This document shows positions 45,235 through 53,365 of a stretch of DNA of 64,000 bases, in pieces. Both the position numbers and the translations under genes were made by a program. Source of the DNA: Pseudomonas_S sp047607345 (GTDB taxonomy: Bacteria; Pseudomonadota; Gammaproteobacteria; Xanthomonadales; Xanthomonadaceae); NCBI GenBank assembly GCA_047607345.1, contig JASGDF010000139.1:13103-77102 (forward strand). Reading direction: 5' to 3'. The notes under the pieces are model-generated. The model was not told the DNA's origin and did not search any database. It saw only the letters and a program-made list of their open reading frames with translations. How positions within the stretch are numbered: position 1 is the stretch's first letter; every line of letters starts with the position of its first letter.

Positions 45235-47124
45235 TCAGCGCGCTTTGTAAAGCTCCGCCAGCCGGTCCGGCTTGCCGGCGATGCGCTCCAGGTTCGGGTA
45301 CAGCAGGCCGCCGTGGTAGTCGACCTTGAGCGTCTGATAGCGGTCGAACTGCTTGACCAGCAGCTCGATCGGCGCCGGGCTGTCCTTGGCCGCGGTCACC
45401 GCGTCCTTGATCGTGTCTGGGCTGAACGCCTTGCCGTTGACCGCGACCAGGGTCATGCCGGTGCCGATGCCGGCGTTGAACGCGGGGCTGTCCCACAGCA
45501 CGTCGCTGATATCGCCCTTCTCGCCGATCGACAGGCCCAGCGAATAGACCAGGTTCACACCCTTGCTGCGCTGCTCGCCGGCCTTGAACGCCTCGGTCGG
45601 CTTGTCGCTATAGACCAGCTTCCAGCCGCTGGCCTCGATGCCGTCGATGATCGGACCGTGCCCGTCGATGCGCTGGCGCAGGAAACCGGCCCAGTCGTAG
45701 GCGGCGATGCCGTTAAGCGTGGCGACGATGTCTTCGAAGGTGTACGGGTTGACGTCCCAGTCGCCGTTCTTCATGCCGAAGAACGCCTTGGCGAAATCGT
45801 CGATCGAGCGCTTGTCGCCGCTCAGCTCGCGCAACTTGGCGTCCACCGCCAGCCATACCATCTGGCCGCCGGAGTAGTAGTCCTCGCTCATCTGGTAGTT
45901 GCGGTACGCGCGAGGCGCGCGCTGGGCGATGGTCGGGTCGTTGGTGGTGTCCTGGATCGTGCGCCAGGCCAGGCCTGGGCGCCCGCGGTCGTAGGTCGCC
46001 GCGACACCGGCCAGCATCTCACGCGCCTGCTGCTGGCTCCACAGGCCCGAGCGCGCGGCGACGACGTGGCCGAAGAACTGGGTCTGGCCCTCGTACAGCC
46101 ACAGCAGCGAGTCGCCCATCGGCACGTTGAAGTTCGGCGTGGCCAGGTCGGCGCCACGGCGGTACTTGCCGTTCCAGGAATGGTTGAACTCGTGCGCCAG
46201 CAGGTCGCGGCCGGCCCAGGTCTTGTCCCACTCGGTGAAGTAGCCGGTCACGCCACTGTTCTCGCTGGAGCGGTGATGCTCCAGGCCGATGCCGCCGAGC
46301 TTGTCGGTCAGTGCCAGCAGGAAATCGTAGTGGTCGAAGTGGCGCGCGCCGTACAGCTTGTCCATCTGCTGCACCAGCGCCTGGTGCGCCTTCACCTGTT
46401 CCGGTTTTGCGTCGAGGAACTTGGCCTCGTCGGCGAACACGTTGAGGTAGACCGGCTGCTTGCCGGCGCCGTCCAGTGCGATGCGCTTGTGGTACTTGCC
46501 GGCGAAGATCGGCGAATCCACCAGGTCGTCGTAGTCGATCGGTTTGAAGGTCACCGTGTTGCCGCTGCGGCTGTCAGTCTCCAGCGCGGTCGCGTAGTCC
46601 CAGCCCTGCGGCAGGGTCACGCTGGCCACGGTCTTGATGTTGCGCGCGTAGTAGCCGGCCGGGTACAGCGAGGTACTGTTCCACTGCAGGTTGAGCATCT
46701 CCGGCGTCATCGTCACCCGTCCCTGCCCGCCGCCCTGCGAGGACAGCAACTTGAACTCGGCGCTGATCGCGCGCGTGCCCTCGGGCACCTCGACCTTGAA
46801 CGCATAGACGTCGTACGGGTCGCGCGCCCACTTCAGCACCTTGCCCGTATCGCTCTTGACCACCAGCCCGGCGACCTTGTCGATCGTGCCGCTCGGCGAA
46901 TGGTGGCCCGGGATCCACTCCGGGTACAGCAGGGTCATCGTACCGGGCGTGGCCGGCATCGTGGCGCGCACGCGGAAGATGCGGCGGTCGATGTCGGTGG
47001 CATCGACGTCAATGCGCAGCACGCCCTCGTAAGGCACGTCGCGTGGCGGCGCGGTCTGGGCCTGCGCGGACGGCAGCGAAAGGGCGGCGAGCAACGAAAT
47101 CGCCAGTACGGTGGGGGTCTTCAT
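45235..47124 (-). CDS. M61-family glycyl aminopeptidase with PDZ domain
   Basis: 629 aa from the ATG at 47124 with GGAG upstream. Signal peptide ('AISLLAALSLPSAQAQ'). Zinc site 'LLAHEFNHSWNGKYRR' (HExxH) and the third ligand Glu in 'LLWLYEGQTQFFGHV'. The C-terminal PDZ-like region is 'GLSIGEKGDISDVLWDSPAF' to 'MTLVAVNGKAF'. M61 enzymes remove N-terminal Gly/Ala from peptides in the periplasm or outside. The frame extends 25 codons upstream but that part lacks a signal peptide. Confidence 0.93.
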   Translation of the reverse strand: MKTPTVLAISLLAALSLPSAQAQTAPPRDVPYEGVLRIDVDATDIDRRIFRVRATMPATPGTMTLLYPEWIPGHHSPSGTIDKVAGLVVKSDTGKVLKWARDPYDVYAFKVEVPEGTRAISAEFKLLSSQGGGQGRVTMTPEMLNLQWNSTSLYPAGYYARNIKTVASVTLPQGWDYATALETDSRSGNTVTFKPIDYDDLVDSPIFAGKYHKRIALDGAGKQPVYLNVFADEAKFLDAKPEQVKAHQALVQQMDKLYGARHFDHYDFLLALTDKLGGIGLEHHRSSENSGVTGYFTEWDKTWAGRDLLAHEFNHSWNGKYRRGADLATPNFNVPMGDSLLWLYEGQTQFFGHVVAARSGLWSQQQAREMLAGVAATYDRGRPGLAWRTIQDTTNDPTIAQRAPRAYRNYQMSEDYYSGGQMVWLAVDAKLRELSGDKRSIDDFAKAFFGMKNGDWDVNPYTFEDIVATLNGIAAYDWAGFLRQRIDGHGPIIDGIEASGWKLVYSDKPTEAFKAGEQRSKGVNLVYSLGLSIGEKGDISDVLWDSPAFNAGIGTGMTLVAVNGKAFSPDTIKDAVTAAKDSPAPIELLVKQFDRYQTLKVDYHGGLLYPNLERIAGKPDRLAELYKAR

Positions 47125-47215
47125 CGGGGCTCCAGACAGGGCGGACAGCAACTGAGCCGACGATGCTAGCGCCCACCTGTCTGTCCCCCCGCCTGCCATA
47201 GGTCATGGCGAGAGC

Positions 47216-47241
47216 CGGGACCCGGGACCCGGGACCCGGGA
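47216..47241. repeat. Heptad repeat (GGGACCC)3
   Basis: Three and a half tandem copies of GGGACCC between the cyo operon end and the M61 promoter region; compare the GATTCGA array at 32685-32706. Confidence 0.75.
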
Positions 47242-47307
47242 AAGCATGCAAACCCGAACGCCATGCGCAATCCGGCTTTGCCTTTCCGGGCCCCCGGTCC
47301 CGCCCCC

Positions 47308-47649
47308 TCAATGCATCATGTTGATGTTGAGGTTGTGCATGACCCACAGCGAGCCGACGATCACGATGCCGATGATCAGGATCGAGAACAGGCCCACCTG
47401 TACGTTGGAACGCTGTTCCGGCGAACGGTCCAGGTGCAGGAAGTAGACGATGTGCACCAGCATCTGCACCGCCGCCAGTACTGCGATGACGAGCACGGTC
47501 AGGCCACGTGGGAATGCACCGCTCATCACCATCGCGAACGGGATGACGGTCAGCACCACCGCCATCACGAAGCCGATCAGGTAGGACTTCAGGCCACCGC
47601 CGTGCGCGGCGGCGGCGTGTGTGTCGGAATGGTTGTCGTGATGGGCCAT
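47308..47649 (-). CDS. cyoD: Cytochrome bo3 ubiquinol oxidase subunit IV
   Basis: 113 aa (E. coli 109). His-rich N-terminus, then three membrane helices: 'SYLIGFVMAVVLTVIPFAMV', 'LTVLVIAVLAAVQMLVHIVY', 'LFSILIIGIVIVGSLWVMHN'. 'HIVYFLHLD' is the CyoD signature. Its ATG overlaps the cyoC TAA stop. No cyoE (haem O synthase) follows. Confidence 0.96.
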   Translation of the reverse strand: MAHHDNHSDTHAAAAHGGGLKSYLIGFVMAVVLTVIPFAMVMSGAFPRGLTVLVIAVLAAVQMLVHIVYFLHLDRSPEQRSNVQVGLFSILIIGIVIVGSLWVMHNLNINMMH

Positions 47650-48281
47650 TACAGGGCTCCCAGCAGGTAGACGACGGTGAACACGCCGATCCAGATGATG
47701 TCCAGGAAGTGCCAGAACAGGCTCAGGCACGCCAGACGGGTGCTGTTGCGGGCGGTCAGCCCGTTCCTGGCGATCTGGATCACCAGCACCAGCATCCACA
47801 GCAGGCCCGAGGCCACGTGCAGGCCGTGGGTGCCCACCAGCGTGAAGAAGGCCGACAGGAATGCACTGCGGCCCGGACCGGCGCCTTCGTGGATCAGGTG
47901 GTGAAACTCGTAGACCTCCATGCACAGGAAGCCGATACCCAGCAGTGCGGTCACCGCCAGCCAGCCATACAGCCCGCCCAGCTTGCGCTTGTGTGCCGAC
48001 AGCACGGCCAGGCCGAAGGTCAGGCTGCTGAACAGCAGCAGGAAGGTTTCCACCAGCACGAACTTCAGGTCGAACAGCTCCTTGGCGGTCGGCCCGTCCA
48101 CCGTCGCGCCGGAAAGCACGGCATAGGTGGCGAACAGCCCCGCGAACAGGAAGCAGTCGCTCATCAGGTACACCCAGAAGCCAAACAGCGTGTTGCCGCC
48201 GGTGTCGTGGTGCTCGTGGTCGTCATGGCCGCCCGCGTGGGCGGCGTGGTGTTGGTCGAGCGTCGTACTGGACATGGTCAT
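47649..48281 (-). CDS. cyoC: Cytochrome bo3 ubiquinol oxidase subunit III
   Basis: 210 aa with five membrane helices; 'NTLFGFWVYLMSDCFLFAGL', 'ETFLLLFSSLTFGLAVL', 'FTLVGTHGLHVASGLLWML', 'LSLFWHFLDIIWIGVFTVVY' match CyoC. The start at 48281 overlaps the cyoB stop (ATGA); an ATG two codons later is an alternative. N-terminus has an unusual His-rich segment ('HHAAHAGGHDDHEHH'). Confidence 0.97.
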   Translation of the reverse strand: MTMSSTTLDQHHAAHAGGHDDHEHHDTGGNTLFGFWVYLMSDCFLFAGLFATYAVLSGATVDGPTAKELFDLKFVLVETFLLLFSSLTFGLAVLSAHKRKLGGLYGWLAVTALLGIGFLCMEVYEFHHLIHEGAGPGRSAFLSAFFTLVGTHGLHVASGLLWMLVLVIQIARNGLTARNSTRLACLSLFWHFLDIIWIGVFTVVYLLGAL

Positions 48282-50281
48282 ACCGCCTTCGCGGCCGGAG
48301 CCGCCTGGTGCTTCTCCAACAAGGCGAAGCGTTCGTTCTCGATGCGCTCGACCTCGGCCGCCGGCACGTAGTAGTCGATGTCGTTGTCGAAGGTGCGGGC
48401 AATGAAGCTGCCGATCATCCCGACCAGGCCGACCACGGCCAGCCACCAGATGTGCCAGATCAGCGCGAAGCCCAGCACGGTGCCGAACATGCCGATCCAG
48501 AAACCGGCGGCGGTGTTGCGCGGCATGTGGATGTCCTCGTACTTGTCCGGACGCGGCCAGCCCTTGCCGGCCTGCTTGTCCTTCCAGAACTGGTCGATGT
48601 CATCGACCTTGGGGACGTGCGCGAAGTTGTAGAACGGCGGCGGCGAGGAGGTCGCCCACTCCAGCGTGCGGCCATCCCACGGGTCGCCGGTGTGGTCCAC
48701 GTTGTCCTTGCGCTTCCAGATGCTCCAGCCGATCTGCAGCAGGTTGAAGAAGATGCCCAGCGCCACGATGCAGGCGCCGAACGCCGACACGTACAGCCAC
48801 GGCACCCACTCCGGGTTGCTGAAGGTGTTGAGGCGCCGGGTCATGCCCATGAAGCCCAGCACGTACAGGGGGGTGAAGGTAACGAAGAAGCCGACGATCC
48901 AGCAGATCGCCGAGGCCTTGCCGATCCTCTCGTCGAGCTTGAAGCCCAGCGCCTTCGGGAACCAGTAGGCCAGGCCCGCCAGGTAGCCGAACACCACGCC
49001 GCCGATGATCGCGTTGTGGAAGTGCGCGATCAGGAACAGGCTGTTGTGCAGCACGAACGAGACCGCCGGGATGGCCATCATCACGCCGGTCATGCCGCCG
49101 ATGGTGAAGGTGATCATCGCGAAGATCGTCCACAGCACCGGCGAGCGGAAGTGGATGCGGCCGCGGAACATCGTGAACAGCCAGTTGAACAGCTTCACGC
49201 CGGTCGGGATCGAGATGATCATCGTCGTGATGCCGAAGAAGGCATTGACGTTGGCACCCGCGCCCATCGTGAAGAAGTGGTGCAGCCAGACGACGAAGGA
49301 CAGCACGCCGATGCAGCCGGTGGCGTAGACCATCGAGGTGTAGCCGAACAGCGGCTTGCGCGAGAACGTCGCGATCACTTCCGAGTAGATGCCGAACGCC
49401 GGCAGCACCAGGATGTACACCTCCGGGTGACCCCAGATCCAGATCAGGTTGATGTACATCATGGCGTTGCCGCCGCCATCGTTGGTGAAGAAGTGCGTGC
49501 CCAGGTAGCGGTCGGCCCCCAGCAGCGCCAGCACGACGGTCAGGATCGGGAACGCGGCGACGATCAGGATGTTGGTGATCAGCGCGGTCCAGGTGAAGAT
49601 CGGCATGCGCATCAGGGTCATGCCCGGCGCGCGCATCTTCAGGATGGTCACGATGAAGTTGACGCCGGTCAACAGCGTACCGAGGCCGGACAGCTGCAAC
49701 GCCCAGATGTAGTAGTCGACGCCGACCCCTGGACTGTATTCCAGCTCGGACAGTGGCGGGTAGGCCAGCCAGCCGGTCTGCGCGAACTCGCCGACGAACA
49801 GCGACAGCATGATCAGGACCACGCCGGACACGAACAGCCAGAAGCTGAGCGAGTTCAGGAACGGGAACGCCACGTCGCGCGCGCCGATCTGCAGCGGCAC
49901 CACGATGTTGAGCAGGCCGGTCATGAACGGCATGGCCATGAAGAAGATCATGATCACGCCATGCGCGGTGAAGATCTGGTCGTAGTGGTGCGGGGGCAGG
50001 AAGCCCTCCGCCGAGCCGCCGGCGACCACCGCCTGCTGCGCGCGCATCATGATCGCGTCAGCGAAGCCGCGCAGCAGCATCACCAGCGCCACGACGATGT
50101 ACATCACGCCGATCCGCTTGTGGTCGACCGAGGTCAGCCACTCGCGCCACAGCCAGCCCCACAGCTTGAAATAGGTCATCGCGCCCAGGACCGCGGCGCC
50201 GCCCAGGACGACCGCGACCAGGGTGACCATGACGATCGGTTCCTGGTACGGAACCGACTCCAGTGAAAGTTTGCCCAGCAT
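48278..50281 (-). CDS. cyoB: Cytochrome bo3 ubiquinol oxidase subunit I
   Basis: 667 aa (E. coli 663). Haem-copper oxidase core: 'YDQIFTAHGVIMIFFMAMPF' (haem b His), 'WIWGHPEVYILVLPAFGIYS' (CuB His and cross-linked Tyr), 'FVVWLHHFFTMGAGANVNAF' (CuB His pair), 'IAHFHNAIIGGVVFGYLAG' (haem o3/b His). Reduces O2 to water while pumping protons. Start at 50281 overlaps the cyoA stop; seven upstream codons in frame lie inside cyoA. Confidence 0.98.
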   Translation of the reverse strand: MLGKLSLESVPYQEPIVMVTLVAVVLGGAAVLGAMTYFKLWGWLWREWLTSVDHKRIGVMYIVVALVMLLRGFADAIMMRAQQAVVAGGSAEGFLPPHHYDQIFTAHGVIMIFFMAMPFMTGLLNIVVPLQIGARDVAFPFLNSLSFWLFVSGVVLIMLSLFVGEFAQTGWLAYPPLSELEYSPGVGVDYYIWALQLSGLGTLLTGVNFIVTILKMRAPGMTLMRMPIFTWTALITNILIVAAFPILTVVLALLGADRYLGTHFFTNDGGGNAMMYINLIWIWGHPEVYILVLPAFGIYSEVIATFSRKPLFGYTSMVYATGCIGVLSFVVWLHHFFTMGAGANVNAFFGITTMIISIPTGVKLFNWLFTMFRGRIHFRSPVLWTIFAMITFTIGGMTGVMMAIPAVSFVLHNSLFLIAHFHNAIIGGVVFGYLAGLAYWFPKALGFKLDERIGKASAICWIVGFFVTFTPLYVLGFMGMTRRLNTFSNPEWVPWLYVSAFGACIVALGIFFNLLQIGWSIWKRKDNVDHTGDPWDGRTLEWATSSPPPFYNFAHVPKVDDIDQFWKDKQAGKGWPRPDKYEDIHMPRNTAAGFWIGMFGTVLGFALIWHIWWLAVVGLVGMIGSFIARTFDNDIDYYVPAAEVERIENERFALLEKHQAAPAAKAV

Positions 50282-51225
50282 CACTTGTCTCCGGTAGTGC
50301 ACATGGCGACCGGCTCGGCGGCCGACGCCGGATGGTCATGGCCTTCCATGCGGTGGCCCTCGCCCATCATGTGTTTGTCGATCAGCGACTTGAACATGCC
50401 GTCCTGCACCGACGCGTAGTAGGTGACCGGATAGTTCTCGTGGTCGTTGCGGTTGGCCGCCAGCGCCTGGTACTCGGCCGCCTGCAGCGACTGCGGCGCG
50501 GCCTTGACCTTGGCGACCCAGGCGTCGAAGCCGGCCTGGTCGGCAAGCCCGTGGGCGACGAAGTTCATCTTCGAAAAGCCATGGCCGCTGTAGTTGGCCG
50601 AGATGCCACGGAAGTCACCCGGTTCGTTGGCGATCAGGTGCAGCTTGGTCTCCATGCCGGCCATCGCGTAGATCTGCGTGCCCAGCTGCGGGATGAAGAA
50701 CGAGTTCATCACCGTGTCGGAGGTGATCTTGAAGTTGATCGGGGTATTGACCGGGAAGGCGATCTCGTTGACCGTCGCGATGCCCTGCTCGGGATAGATG
50801 AACAGCCACTTCCAGTCCAGCGCCACCGCCTCGATGGTCACCGGCTTGACGTCCGATTGCAGCGGCTTGTACGGATCCAGCGCATGCGAGGAGCGCCAGG
50901 TCAGCACCGCCAGCACCAGGATGATCAGACAGGGGATCGACCAGACCACGACTTCGATCGCGGTGGAATGCGACCAGTTCGGCTCGTAGCGCGCCTTGGT
51001 GTTGGAGGCGCGGTACTTCCAGGCGAACACGATCGTCATCACGATCACCGGGATGACCACCAGCAGCATCAGCACCACGGAGGTGATCAGCAGGGTCTTC
51101 TCATCCTGGCCAACCTGGCCCTTGGGGTTGAGGATGGCCGAATTGCAGCCGGTCAGCAGCAGAAGCAGCGACGGCAGCAGCAGGCCTGGACGGAATACAC
51201 GCCCGAGGTGTTTCAACGGAATCAT
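50281..51225 (-). CDS. cyoA: Cytochrome bo3 ubiquinol oxidase subunit II
   Basis: 314 aa (E. coli 315) from the ATG at 51225. Lipoprotein signal with lipobox LLTGC (Cys27), two membrane helices ('LLITSVVLMLLVVIPVIVM', 'IEVVVWSIPCLIILVLAVL') and a cupredoxin domain lacking CuA ligands ('ALDWKWLFIYPEQGIATVNE', 'MNSFFIPQLGTQIYAMAGM'), as expected for a quinol oxidase. ATGs at 51237 and 51261 are also in frame. First gene of cyoABCD. Confidence 0.97.
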   Translation of the reverse strand: MIPLKHLGRVFRPGLLLPSLLLLLTGCNSAILNPKGQVGQDEKTLLITSVVLMLLVVIPVIVMTIVFAWKYRASNTKARYEPNWSHSTAIEVVVWSIPCLIILVLAVLTWRSSHALDPYKPLQSDVKPVTIEAVALDWKWLFIYPEQGIATVNEIAFPVNTPINFKITSDTVMNSFFIPQLGTQIYAMAGMETKLHLIANEPGDFRGISANYSGHGFSKMNFVAHGLADQAGFDAWVAKVKAAPQSLQAAEYQALAANRNDHENYPVTYYASVQDGMFKSLIDKHMMGEGHRMEGHDHPASAAEPVAMCTTGDK

Positions 51226-51288
51226 CGGTCGATCCATTTGCGAGGGAGCGTCAATCCGCATCCGGCCGCACAAGACGCGCGCTGGATC

Positions 51289-51318
51289 GGTCATCCATTC
51301 CGTACAGAACGGATGACC
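51289..51318 (-). promoter_or_regulatory. Hairpin in the cyoA leader
   Basis: GGTCATCCATTC - CGTACA - GAACGGATGACC, 11 of 12 pairs matched, between the candidate promoter and the cyoA ATG. May be an operator dyad or an RNA hairpin. No other gene is seen in 51226-51518. Confidence 0.5.
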
Positions 51319-51347
51319 ACGGCTTCGGGACGTGGGCTGACCTGTCA

Positions 51348-51376
51348 ATTTTATTGCGTGCTGCAAGCGCACGAAA
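51348..51376 (-). promoter_or_regulatory. Candidate cyoA promoter
   Basis: On the minus strand TTTCGT (51376-51371), 17-nt spacer, TAAAAT (51353-51348). Good -10, poor -35. Would give a leader of about 115 nt. Confidence 0.35.
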
Positions 51377-51518
51377 GCCGTTGACAGTGATCCGAGACGA
51401 TTAACCCGGCCATGCACCTGCGACATATTGACGCAGCTGAGCCAGCGCCATGGCACGGCGAGCAGACACGACAACCGGGCCATCCGCGCAGCGGACGGCC
51501 CTGGGTCGGAAACGAAAA

Positions 51519-51594
51519 TGGTGCCGGAAACAGGAGTCGAACCTGCGACCTACGCATTACGAATGCGCCGCTCTACCAACTGAGCTATTCCGGC
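51519..51594 (-). tRNA. tRNA-Thr (anticodon CGT)
   Basis: 76 nt on the minus strand including an encoded CCA end (51521-51519). Acceptor stem GCCGGAA/TTCCGGC, D arm GCTC-AGTTGGTA-GAGC, anticodon arm GCGCA-TTCGTAA-TGCGT giving anticodon CGT, T arm with GGTTCGACTCC. All stems pair (one G-T at 27:43). Reads ACG threonine codons. Confidence 0.97.
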
Positions 51595-51704
51595 GAAGCC
51601 GCGCATTGTAGGGTTCATCGCACGGGACGGTCAATCCAGCTCGGCCATGGTCTTCACCGCAATGCCTCGGCCGGGGGCCTACCCTCCCGCGTGCGAAGGG
51701 CCAC

Positions 51705-52655
51705 TCAACCCACCAGCCGCAGCCGCAGCTCCTTCGGCAGCGCAAACACCATCGACTCGGGCTCTCCCGAAAGTTCGGACACGCCACCCGCGCCAAGTTC
51801 GCGCAGGCGGTCGATCACGCCATCCACCAGCACCTGCGGCGCGGAGGCACCGGCGGTCAGCCCGACCCGCTGCTTGCCCGCCACCCAGACCGGGTCGATC
51901 TCCTGCGCACCGTCGATCAGGTAGGCCTCCACCCCCTCGCGCCGGGCCAGCTCGGCCAGCCGGTTGGAATTGGAGCTGTTCGGCGATCCCACCACCAGCA
52001 CCAGGTCGCACTGCTCGGCCAGCTCGCGCACCGCGTCCTGGCGGTTCTGGGTGGCATAGCAGATGTCGTCGTTCTTCGGGCCCTGCATCGCCGGGAAGCG
52101 TTCACGCAGCGCCTCGATGATCCCGCGGGTGTCGTCCACCGACAGCGTGGTCTGGGTGGTGTAGGCCAGGTTCTCCGGCTGGGCCACGTCCAGGGTCGCG
52201 ACGTCGTCGATGTCCTCGACCAGGTAGATGCGTCCCTGGCCGCGCTCGCGGTTCCACTGCCCCATCGTACCTTCCACCTCGGGGTGGCCAGCATGGCCGA
52301 TCAGCACCACGTCGCGCCCGGCGCGACAGTGGCGGGCCACCTCGAAGTGGACCTTGGTCACCAGCGGGCAGGTCGCGTCGAACACCTTCAGCCCGCGCCG
52401 CTCGGCCTCCTGGCGAACCGCCTGGGAGACGCCGTGCGCGCTGAAGATCACCGTGTTGCCGTCTGGCACCTCGTCGAGCTCCTCGACGAAGATCGCGCCA
52501 CGCTGCTTGAGGTCGTCGACCACGAAGCGGTTGTGCACCACCTCGTGGCGCACGTAGATCGGCGCGCCCAGCGTCTCGATCGCGCGCTTGACGATCTCGA
52601 TCGCACGGTCGACACCAGCGCAGAAGCCACGGGGATTGGCGAGCAGGACGTCCAT
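51705..52655 (-). CDS. ispH: 4-hydroxy-3-methylbut-2-enyl diphosphate reductase
   Basis: 316 aa from the ATG at 52655, aligning 'MDVLLANPRGFCAGVDRAIE' with the E. coli start; an ATG three codons upstream is possible. The three cluster cysteines are in 'GFCAGVDRA', 'DATCPLVTKVH' and 'DICYATQNRQ'; 'VGSPNSSNSNRLAELA' is also conserved. Last step of the MEP isoprenoid pathway, making IPP and DMAPP with a [4Fe-4S] centre. Downstream of lspA. Confidence 0.98.
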   Translation of the reverse strand: MDVLLANPRGFCAGVDRAIEIVKRAIETLGAPIYVRHEVVHNRFVVDDLKQRGAIFVEELDEVPDGNTVIFSAHGVSQAVRQEAERRGLKVFDATCPLVTKVHFEVARHCRAGRDVVLIGHAGHPEVEGTMGQWNRERGQGRIYLVEDIDDVATLDVAQPENLAYTTQTTLSVDDTRGIIEALRERFPAMQGPKNDDICYATQNRQDAVRELAEQCDLVLVVGSPNSSNSNRLAELARREGVEAYLIDGAQEIDPVWVAGKQRVGLTAGASAPQVLVDGVIDRLRELGAGGVSELSGEPESMVFALPKELRLRLVG

Positions 52656-52722
52656 GGCGGGCATTCTACGGGAATGAGGAAAGGAGAATGGCCTCGGCCG
52701 GGCACGACGGGCTTCAGGCGCT

Positions 52723-53241
52723 TCAGCGCCGATTCCCGGCCCCCGCCCCCTGATTCGCCCCCTTGTCGAACAGCCCGAACAGCACGATCCCGACCGCGCC
52801 GGCGACGATCGCCGAGTCGGCGAGGTTGAACGGAGGCCACCAATGGTCGCCCACGTACCACAGGATGAAATCGACCACATGGCCATGCACCAGCCGGTCG
52901 ATCACGTTGCCGATCGCCCCGCCGATCACCAGCGCGTAGGGCAGCGCGCTGCGCCATGCGCCGCGCGGGGTGCGCGACAGCCAGAACGCCAACAGCGTGC
53001 TGATACCGACCGCCAGCGCGGCGAAGAACCACAGCTGCCAGCCGCCGGCATTGCTCAGAAGACTGAACGCGGCACCGGTGTTGTAGGTACGAAACCAGCT
53101 CCAGAAACCGTCGATCACCGGCACCGGTGTGAACTCGGGCAGGCTGGACAGCACCCAGGCCTTGCTCCACTGGTCCAGGCCGATGATCACCGCCGACAGC
53201 AGCAGCCAGATCAGAGCGTTGGGTTTGGGTCTTGCAGTCAT
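52723..53241 (-). CDS. lspA: Lipoprotein signal peptidase (signal peptidase II)
   Basis: 172 aa, four membrane helices. Catalytic aspartates in 'GNVIDRLVHGHVVDFI' and 'FNLADSAIVAGAVGIV'. 'YNTGAAFSLLSNAGGWQ' is the conserved second box. Cleaves prolipoproteins such as Wza, GfcB and CyoA of this window. A REP element lies between it and ileS. Confidence 0.97.
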   Translation of the reverse strand: MTARPKPNALIWLLLSAVIIGLDQWSKAWVLSSLPEFTPVPVIDGFWSWFRTYNTGAAFSLLSNAGGWQLWFFAALAVGISTLLAFWLSRTPRGAWRSALPYALVIGGAIGNVIDRLVHGHVVDFILWYVGDHWWPPFNLADSAIVAGAVGIVLFGLFDKGANQGAGAGNRR

Positions 53242-53282
53242 CGGTCGCTCAATCCAGGCAGATCAGTGAAATGGGGAGACCC

Positions 53283-53352
53283 CTGTAGGAGGGACTTCAG
53301 TCCCGATGGGCTTTACCGGCAAAGCCCGTCGGGACTGAAGTCCCTCCTACAG
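53283..53352. repeat. REP-like inverted repeat, copy 3 (GGGACTTCAGTCCC subtype)
   Basis: Arms of about 24 nt built on 'CTGTAGGAGGGACTTCAGTC' flank a 22-nt middle (TGGGCTTTACCGGCAAAGCCCG, itself self-complementary). Located between ileS and lspA, which otherwise form one conserved operon. Confidence 0.88.
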
Positions 53353-53365
53353 TGAAGCAGGCCGG

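Noticed and set aside
48308..50266. 652-codon open frame on the plus strand
   Set aside because: Shadow of cyoB in high-GC DNA; composition is repetitive Asp/His/Arg/Gln and no ribosome site or domain is seen.
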